A stretch of 64,000 nt of DNA from Ectobius pallidus (lineage: Eukaryota; Arthropoda; Insecta; Blattodea; Ectobiidae). Where the stretch lies: the NCBI GenBank assembly GCA_964059195.1, contig CAXKWD010000001.1, positions 158,460,532 to 158,524,531 on the forward strand, written 5' to 3'. The translations under genes and the position numbers were made by a program. The notes beneath the pieces are model-generated. The model was not told the DNA's origin. It made no database searches and saw nothing but the letters and a program-made list of their open reading frames with translations. Shown here in pieces: positions 57,127 through 64,000 of the stretch (its first letter is position 1; the number at the start of each line of letters is the position of its first letter).

Positions 57127-58521
57127 ATACCTGTTCGTAGGGGGAGTATTTGATTAGCACCGAGATGAGCGCCAATTTATAACCGTTTGTAGGTCTGGAT
57201 ATATAGGCCTAGAGTTGGGCGACCAATTTATAACTGTTCGTTGGGTGATGAAATGATTAACGTCAAAATGGGTGCCAATTTATAACTGTTCGTAATGTTG
57301 GGTGCTAATTTATAACTGTTGGGTGCCAATGTATAATTGTCAGTAGGGGTCGTTGAATATATTATGTCCGGCTATTTCTAACTCAGTTGGTAGAGCGAGA
57401 TCTCTTTCAGGGTCGTGCTCGACGAAAACTAAAATAGGATATAAGATGAAGGGATTATAGGTCGTAAAAATGAAGTCTATTGATAATGAACTTGAATAAT
57501 ATTTGTAAGTTTATTTTGTCCGATAATCTTTCACTTAATTTGTTAATTTCTTAAAATGTCTGGAGGAAGAATACAGTAATGTCTTTATCTATTTGCTTCG
57601 TCGTCGCCAAAAATTACTTTAGGTAATATTATTATACTTATAACATCTGCACGTTTTATTGCAGGAATTTTAGGTTATATATCTTATGGCGGTATTTATT
57701 CGTTTAACTTTTCAATACGAAAAATAATATCTATAATCTTGTCTTATTCCGATATATATATCTTTATCCTCGACCGTATTATTTAAAAGTCGGTATAAAA
57801 TTAATATTAGTACTTGTTACTGTTTCACTGTATATTTCTAACTCCGGTTTAGTCTATAAAAATTACGTCCGTCGCTGTTGAATAGATGTCTTCAAGTCCT
57901 GGTTGGTCGCTCCTGTTCGTGTTAATATGTTTCGGTGTTAAAATATTCTAGCCATTCCATTGGTTCAGTCAGTAGGCTTTGTCTCTTATGATTGGAAATT
58001 AGCTAAGTCGTCTGCTAGTGTTTGAAATATTTGTCGTTAAAGTGGGTTGAGGTTGGGGGAGAAACGTATCCATCAACTTGACTTTAATAGCTGGCGACAG
58101 TGGACTTCTTCAGACAAAAAGCCACGCCTTCACTTCATTGTATTCCCTTATTTAGTTAATAATTCATAAAGTAATTGTCACTATTGTCTGCAATAAGTGT
58201 AGTTGTATAGCTTTCTTGATTATGCGTTGAATGATGTAATTTTCTATGTTGTCGTGTTAATAATTAATCGTTTGATTAATTATTTGTAATTGCTGGTAAT
58301 GTCTTTTGATTCAGATGGTCATGTTGTATATCAAATTGTTCGTGTAAATGTCCTCTGTCTTGTCATGTAATTCGTTTTATGGTCATTGTAATAGTCTAGG
58401 TGTAATGGTAGTTTTTTAGTAGTCGATAATGTTGCGGGAAGTTCAAATATTGTCCGTGAAATGTATTTTCTTATATTTGATTCCTCTTTTTATATAAGTC
58501 CATATGAACTGATCGGTTACA
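57127..58521 (-). repeat. 5' LTR of the gag-only retrotransposon
   Basis: Pair of 50661-52055. It acts as promoter for the minus-strand transcript. The U5 array occupies 57166-57342, and the tRNA-like block taactcagttggtagagcg lies at 57400-57418. It ends TGTAACC at 58521 next to the ATTCT duplication. Confidence 0.9.
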
Positions 58522-58636
58522 ATTCTCAAACTGCGGTACGCGCACCCTGGGGTACATGTGGGACTTTCAAGGTATCCGGAAGCATTGAAAGGGATATAAA
58601 TTACCTATAAACATAAATAATGACTTAACACTATCA
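58522..58636 (+). repeat. hAT-like terminus interrupted by the LTR element
   Basis: 'ttctcaaactgcggtacgcg' then 'caccctggggtac' resembles the CAG.GGTTCTCAAACT...GGTACGCG ends of some hAT MITEs. The bases left of the LTR element (cagtattgattct) would supply the missing CAG start once one ATTCT is removed. No partner terminus was found. Confidence 0.4.
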
Positions 58637-59045
58637 GTACCATCCCAACGCACAGCTCTTTACTCTTTAATCCGCAACACGATTATGGAACTCTCTGCCC
58701 GTGAATGTCAGGGACTGTCAAAATCCCAGAAAAATCAAACGAAAACTGTTTGATTACCTAACTCACCCAGGCATATCGCTTTGTTCATAGAAAATTATAA
58801 GGTGCAAGATTTCTTTTTATGATTTTATATTATTGTATTTTGTTTACTATAATTTTAATTATTATTATTATTATTATTATTAATATTGTCATTTAGTATC
58901 TTTAATGCTATACTTTTTTCTTACTGTATATTTCTTGTATTTTTTAATAGTTATACTGAAATGGTAGTTCTGGAATCCTGGTAGAGGGGAAGAGAAGACC
59001 TGATGGTTTTATCTCTACCAGGTTAAATAAATAAATTAAATTAAA
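58637..59045 (+). pseudogene. CR1/L2-like LINE 3' end
   Basis: The frame reads RLWNSLPVNVRDCQNPRKIK then RKLFDYLTHPG, the WNSLP...L...K..L pattern of the C terminus also seen at 19150-19408. The 3' UTR holds a short (ATT)n (58857-58881) and the terminal block 'ctaccaggttaaataaataa' at 59016-59035. Only the last ~45 codons remain. Confidence 0.7.
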
Positions 59046-60082
59046 ATAATTTCGGTTGAGTTTGGATTAGGCTATTAAGGAGCCATTGATGTCGATAAGT
59101 TTTTTTTAATTTGTTGTTTTCGCTATTAGTATCAATTAGAGGAATTATTATCATCTTCATCCCCATCCTCGCCTTGTTCTGAGTGAGTGTGTGTGTGAAT
59201 GGTGTGTATCGTCCTATGTGTTCGTGTTGTCTCGGTAGGTGGCTATGGCATTGGGCTGATCACTCATCCGGGGAGGCCCTCCATGTCCTTGTCTGGTCAA
59301 AAAAGTATGTATGTGATCCAAAGATAATCCCTCTCCCGACAGGTCGCGGCCCTGTAAGGTCCGGGCGGCTTGGGTCGCTTAAATCCTAAAAGGGAGAGGT
59401 AAAACTACGAGAAAGAAAGAAAGAAATAATTATTTTTCTTAGCCTAGAGATGTTCACTTGCAATTCACATAAACGTAACTTTAACCTAAAGCAGTGATAT
59501 GCAGCAAATTGCACTCTGATAATCATGCTAATACAGTTCCATAATAAAAAATATTTTAACTGGCTGCTGGAATAAAGTATGTGACGAGGCCTGCTTTACA
59601 ATTATGATGTTTATGTTATCAAGTTAGAATGCTAGAATGTATCATAATACTTATTTCAACAAAGAATTTGAATACAGGTTTCTCAATTAAATTTTTCTTG
59701 AGAATACGTACTTAGAAATCGCTGTGAAAACATCCCGCTAAATGAAAAAGTCTTACAACATTTATCCAAAGCTATCCAAGTGTGTTATTTTAGTTACTTC
59801 TCAAGAAGATACAGGAATAACGATTATGTGTGTTTAAAAATATATTTTTGAAACTACACCAAACGAACATTCACATATTAAAGCGGCATTCACATTTCCA
59901 GGTCGAAATTCATGCTGTGATCTTAAGTAATATTAATTATCAAAGGGAGTATAAAGTATAGTCCGTTTGATTTCCTCGTTAACGTCCAGAATCAAAGACA
60001 AGACTCTGGAACTCCAAATGTTTATGCAAGTCAGAGACAAGAAGCATGAGGCGTCTTTTCCGTGTAACGACGATTCTGTCCC
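59046..60082. other. No gene; GC-richer patch of unknown nature
   Basis: 59190-59400 is GC-richer, with 'tggctatggcattgggctga' and 'gacaggtcgcggccctgtaa'. It could be a SINE but lacks a clear Pol III promoter. The rest is AT-rich without features. Confidence 0.35.
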
Positions 60083-60122
60083 AAAAACCAGATCTTGGTA
60101 CTAAAAACCAGATCTTGGTACT
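60083..60122. repeat. 20-bp exact tandem duplication
   Basis: aaaaaccagatcttggtact occurs twice in a row. Confidence 0.9.
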
Positions 60123-60636
60123 AAAGGATACAACCCTTTCCCTCTAAATTTGATAAAATAAAATGAAATTATAATATAATGCCTTAACAACCTTTATTAC
60201 ATGCGGCCTTGTCCTTTCGACATTTTTGTCATCTTCAGGGCATCTTGATGTGCTAGCGTCGATTCATTAGCAATTCAAAATTAAAGTACCGGTATTCGAA
60301 AAGTTTTATTAAAAATTAGCACTGACACGAGTTTTAACTTCCTGCTTCTTCTTGAGTCTTCTCCGTTCGTGACATCAGAATTACAATCTTTGTTTAAAGC
60401 TGTAGCTCCCAATCCTATACGCTGTATTCGATAATCGGTTTATGCTTTATTATCGATTTATATTTTTGATCTTGTTACTTTTTTCCTGAGAGGGGCATTT
60501 GCAATTTTTATTCTCGGCGAAAGAGGGAGGGGACTGGGGTACAATTATCGTCTGTAATAGAAAGCGACCTGTCCCGTCTTACGTAGGAGGGTTATAAGCG
60601 TGCCTAATGGATGATCGATTAAGATAATATACCCTT
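60123..60636. other. No gene recognised
   Basis: No feature seen. Confidence 0.4.
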
Positions 60637-60637
60637 G

Positions 60638-60698
<61 letters not shown>

Positions 60699-60765
60699 GG
60701 TTTTATTTTGCCTGGCAGAGTTAAGGCCATAGGGCCTTATCTTCAACTCAACCAGGATAAATACA
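60637..60765 (-). repeat. CR1/L2-like LINE 3' terminus with (ATT)n tail
   Basis: On the minus strand 'atcctggttgag', 'ataaggccctatggcctta' and 'actctgccaggcaaaataaa' match the LINE end at 19630-19700, followed by about 20 ATT triplets (60638-60698 on the plus strand as ATA/TAA). Here an ATT tract replaces the AAAT tail. Confidence 0.7.
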
Positions 60766-62084
60766 AAATACATTAAAGGAATACCTACAAAAAACAAATA
60801 CACTAGATACCATATATAATAGTAACGAAATGCTAGCAATAGAATATTAAAACATAAGAAAAAAATGAGTCCAATAATGAAAAGAGAAAACAAAGTGAAG
60901 TAAGAATTACATATACTCGTAATTGGGTGTGTTTATATAATCCTAATTTAATAATATAATATACACTAAAACTGGAACCTAAAACTAAGAAATTAAAAAA
61001 TTTAGGCAATATAGGCTAAGTGATATAAAATATTGTACAATATAAATTAACCTAGGCTGTGTAACGAAGATACCTCAGTAACTTAGACTTGATCGGAACA
61101 AGACGTAGAATTCATTACTAAAAGATCTAACCAGGCCATCTTTGGATATGCATTTAGCGTTACGCAATGCAGTCATTGCTAGAAAAATAATTTTCCCCCA
61201 AGAGTACTATTAACTTCCAACATAATAAACACGGGATTCTAATTTTATTCGGTAGATTGCCGATTTGTGTTTTTCCACTGTATGGAAATTAGGAACTGGA
61301 GAATACATCCTGTGTGTAAATGAAATTCTAGAGCACAAATTGGTGATGGAGAGTTGTCGAATAAAAAGACGGTCTACCAGCTGAGGTATTGGATTTGTAA
61401 ATCAATATCGAACAGGGTTCGAGACTCAATAAATGTAGCAATGAATAGCTAGCTATTCACTGAAAACGAGTGTGTTTGTGTTTTTGTGGATGTGTGTGCT
61501 AACAACGGTGTATGGTGTATTCGAATATGAGTGAAGAAGAGAAGAGAGGAGAGCGAGGGAGAGAGCGAGTACGAATATTGAAGGAGTGAGGTAGAGATAG
61601 CAATTTCTGCAGCTCAACTACAATTACCTCTATTGTGTTTGCGTTGTGAGAAATATCTATACAACCAACGACATTAGAATTATATACGTTTTAACAGATA
61701 ACGTAATTTAGTCTGTACTTTCTAACAATAGATCTTGAGTGTGAAGAGTAATAACCACCCAATGTGTGAATTCAATGCAGGATGCAATAAAATTAAGTGC
61801 TACAAGTGATGTTTGTTATAAGTTGGTTTGGAAGTGAGACCTCAAAATATTCAATTCAGATTACGCTGTACACTATTTATGGAATGGCGTAATGTGCTGC
61901 CTTATTCATGTGTGAACTTCTTTCCTCTTCTATAGAGTTTTTGAAGTGAAACTTCTTTAGGCGCGCTAGGAGTAAATCGAGAGCTAACCCAAAGTTGCGT
62001 TACGAAGAAAATCGTCACCAAAAGTAGCGGGTCTGTGACGGACTGCACAGAAAACAATCAACTCAATGAAATAAAAGAATTAAA
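60766..62084. other. No gene recognised
   Basis: AT-rich; purine-rich (GA)n-like stretch at 61535-61570. No frames of note. Confidence 0.4.
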
Positions 62085-62600
62085 AGATCCAAAATTACAA
62101 AATGAAATATTCCAAAATTCCAAAATTAATAAGCGAAATGCAAAATTTAATAAATTTAAAAACCCAAAATTAAAAATCGAAAATTAAAAAATCCAAAAAA
62201 TAAAAAATGCAATGATCCAAAATTTAAAAAATCCAAAATAAAAAAAATAAAAAATTTAAAGATCTAAAATTAAAAAATAAAAAAATAAAAAATCCAAAAT
62301 AAAAACATCTAAAAATCCAAAATTTAAAAATAAAAAAATCTAAAACTCCAAAATTAAAAAATCCAAAATCCAAATTTAAAAATCCAAAAAATAAAAAATC
62401 AAAGATCCAAAATTTAAATAAATCCAAAATTAGAAAATAAAATATTTCAAAATTAAAAATTCAAAGATCAAAAATTTTAAAAATAAAAAATCCAAAATTT
62501 AAAAAGGCCATAATCTCAAAATTTAAAATGTCCAACAATCCAAAATTGAAAGAATCCAATATTCCAAAATTGAAAAATAGAATAATTTAAAAAATCCAAG
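62085..62600. repeat. A-rich cryptic repeat array
   Basis: About 500 bases built of irregular copies of 'aaaatccaaaatttaaaaa' with almost no G on the plus strand. Frequent words are 'ccaaaat', 'aaaaaatcc', 'aaatttaaa' and 'gatccaaaa'. Unit length varies (about 9-20 bases), so it is a cryptic array rather than a clean tandem repeat. The minus-strand Phe/Leu/Trp-rich frame is a by-product. Confidence 0.7.
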
Positions 62601-62789
62601 TTTCACTTCTGTCGCATGGCGTTCCACGCACCCGATTCTTTTGATCCATTTTTCGGTCAGGTTATCACTGTGAAAAGTGGAATTTCCAGTACCCAGTTTC
62701 GGCAATCTAACTCATTGCACTCATTACCGCACAGGTGCGCTGTTACAACAAATTCAAGATTAGTGAGCAGGGGCTAAGTGCCTTGCGAC
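62601..62789. other. No gene recognised
   Basis: Short flank between the A-rich array and the SINE. Confidence 0.4.
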
Positions 62790-63150
62790 TATTTCTATCT
62801 ATCTATCGTCCTGTATATTCCCTCCAAGTGAGGTTACTGCTACCGATGGGAATTTTGTTACGCTTGTTTTCCGAGAGAGGACATAGGGACAGGTAGTATA
62901 AGCCCTTCGCCTCACTGACCCTCAGGAAACCAACTTGGACGTGACGTGAAATGGCCGAGAAAATTTGTCCGGAGGCTCTAATTTAGGCTTTGAGTTCTTT
63001 TACGACACGGGCCCCTCAGCTTAAAGTCCCTCCCGGAGCTTTCCGTGCCCATGATTTTTACGTCCTGAAAATCCATCGACCGCGACCGGGTTTGATCCCG
63101 CGGCCTTCGGACCTAGAGGCGGGCACATCTCTACGTCACCGCGGCCGACA
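62790..63150 (-). repeat. tRNA-derived SINE with GATA tail
   Basis: On the minus strand the head reads ggccgcggtgacgtagagat, then 'gcccgcctctaggtccgaag' and a T-arm 'gcgggatcaaacccgg'. The body includes 'gggcacggaaagctccggga' and, further on, the block shared with 33590-33725. It ends in a GATA-type tail (plus strand ctatctatctatc, 62793-62806). About 360 bp, apparently near full length. Confidence 0.65.
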
Positions 63151-63636
63151 TGCGACTACTTGCTCCTGCTAAATTTTTACTAACAAACGAAAATAAGAAC
63201 ACACACAATGAGCATTAACAACTTGTGAGAAACGCCTGGTGAAAGTAATCGATCCCTACCAGCAGCCATCTACTTGACCATGCACGAGATCAAGAAAGCA
63301 GTGCACAGACATAAAATTGTAATGTGTTAAGGTTGGCACACTTGGAACCTAGCTTTTCGAAAATATATTTTTTGTATTTAATTATTATTTCGCATAAGTT
63401 GTTTCCCTATCGTACAAAAAATATATACCACAACCTTGTGTGAATTGTGTAACAGAATCTTCTCGGTTCTGTTAAAACAGACTTCATGCATAAGTTTGGC
63501 AATATATTACGCTTCTTATTCGGTATGTTCATAGCAAACCCGAAAGCATTAACCCAATAGTATATTGCGATACAAGTGCCGAAAGGCATGCATACGGATC
63601 GAGGACAAACTTCCGAGATCCGTTATGCGCTTACGG
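63151..63636. other. No gene recognised
   Basis: No feature seen. Confidence 0.4.
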
Positions 63637-63969
63637 CACGAGTACTGCATGCTGTTTTTTGCACGATGATTATTTATATAAATTTAATTATATTAAATGT
63701 GATATTACCTGAAAATATTATGTATATACATTCTTGTGATAGATGTTTATTTCAGAAAGTGATTCGCATTTGTTGTTGTTTATGGGAACCGAATATTTGT
63801 GCTGGGGGCCTTGTCCATAAAGGCTTGTATTATGAGGAGTGGCGTAATATTCATAACAGCACGGAAACTCTTACCGCACATAGCAACAAGATTGCGTGTG
63901 GGAATGTCAACTTACGATCCACGGCAACAATATTCGTAAGTACCACTAATTAGTTAAGTCGTGCAAAAA
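63637..63969 (+). repeat. Exon-like repeat, copy 2, with short inverted ends
   Basis: Aligns with 46670-47040. The core is bounded by TTTTTTGCACGA (63655-63666) and TCGTGCAAAAAA (63958-63969), a perfect 12-bp inverted repeat. Inside, 'tttatttcag' (63745-63754) and 'gtaagt' (63936-63941) look like splice acceptor and donor around ~180 bases. One frame through the ~180 bases stays open and ends TLTAHSNKIACGNVNLRSTA, then TIFVS. I do not recognise the protein. Near the window edge, so its right context is missing. Confidence 0.5.
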
Positions 63970-64000
63970 AGACATTTAAAGTATTTTGATTTTTAAGTAA

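Larger units (their letters stand above)
50661..58521 (-). mobile_element. Gag-only, non-autonomous LTR retrotransposon, 7.86 kb
   Basis: Two matched 1395-bp LTRs, ATTCT target duplication, a primer-binding site and one gag frame, all on the minus strand. Such an element is transcribed from the 5' LTR (57127-58521), packaged by Gag, and copied by reverse transcriptase and integrase supplied by another element. No protease, RT, RNase H or integrase motif is seen in the 5.07 kb interior. Near-identical LTRs and an open 811-codon gag argue for recent movement. Gag type suggests a Gypsy (Ty3)-like relative, which is inference. Confidence 0.85.

Noticed and set aside
60545..60893. Poly-Tyr and poly-Leu frames
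   Set aside because: Direct translations of the (ATA/TAA)n tract at 60638-60698.
62224..62427. Phe/Leu/Trp-rich minus-strand frame
   Set aside because: Product of the A-rich cryptic array, not a gene.
1..64000. CRISPR array, prophage, operon or bacterial promoter signals
   Set aside because: The sequence is eukaryotic and repeat-rich; no regularly spaced direct repeats with unique spacers are present.

Overview
The window looks like non-coding, repeat-saturated nuclear DNA of an arthropod, most likely an insect. The basis is the mix of element families: R2-, R1- and CR1/RTE-like LINE remnants, mariner and pogo remnants, hAT miniatures, tRNA-derived SINEs and a Helitron. Together with the AT-rich background and long (ATT)n tracts, this resembles a large polyneopteran genome such as a cockroach. 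The species call is inference. I found no convincing host protein-coding exon, no rRNA, no functional tRNA gene and no CRISPR. Almost every recognisable protein fragment belongs to a transposable element.

Layout. 0-19 kb: a Helitron (392-1042), LINE 3' fragments (3101-4054, 5487-5815, 10583-10800, 17683-18080), SINE-like pieces, a perfect hAT miniature element (16661-16921) and copies of an unclassified ~0.5 kb repeat called family D here. 19-23.4 kb: a CR1/L2-like LINE 3' end, then a 2.9 kb foldback element with ~1.44 kb near-identical arms (19957-22859) inserted in a family D copy with a 4-bp duplication. 25-32 kb: a TA-flanked MITE and two hAT miniatures with exact 8-bp target duplications. 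33-39.5 kb: a SINE and a ~1.9 kb TIR element that interrupts another family D copy and carries a mariner transposase end plus an inverted duplicate of it. 41.9-50.2 kb: more hAT miniatures, SINEs, a spacer-type repeat with three tandem units, a TIR element with an exon-like segment, a deleted pogo-like transposon and an R2-type endonuclease fragment.

The centrepiece is a 7.86 kb LTR retrotransposon on the minus strand (50661-58521). Its LTRs are 1395 bp and matched wherever I compared them, and it has a 5-bp target duplication. It carries one long open gag reading frame (811 codons) and no recognisable pol, so it looks like a young gag-only, non-autonomous element. The U5 end of each LTR holds a ~52-bp tandem array in which every unit repeats the LTR-end/primer-binding-site junction. 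This array and the gag-only architecture are the best candidates for something not well described. The right end of the window (58.5-64 kb) holds LINE 3' ends, a ~0.5 kb A-rich cryptic repeat, a minus-strand SINE with a GATA tail, and a second copy of the exon-like repeat.

The elements do not cooperate as a pathway. The informative structure is nesting: LTR element into a hAT-like end, foldback and mariner-bearing elements into family D, R2 fragment into another repeat, and a SINE-like repeat into a hAT element. This gives a relative order of insertions. All calls rest on reading the sequence by eye; no database search was run.
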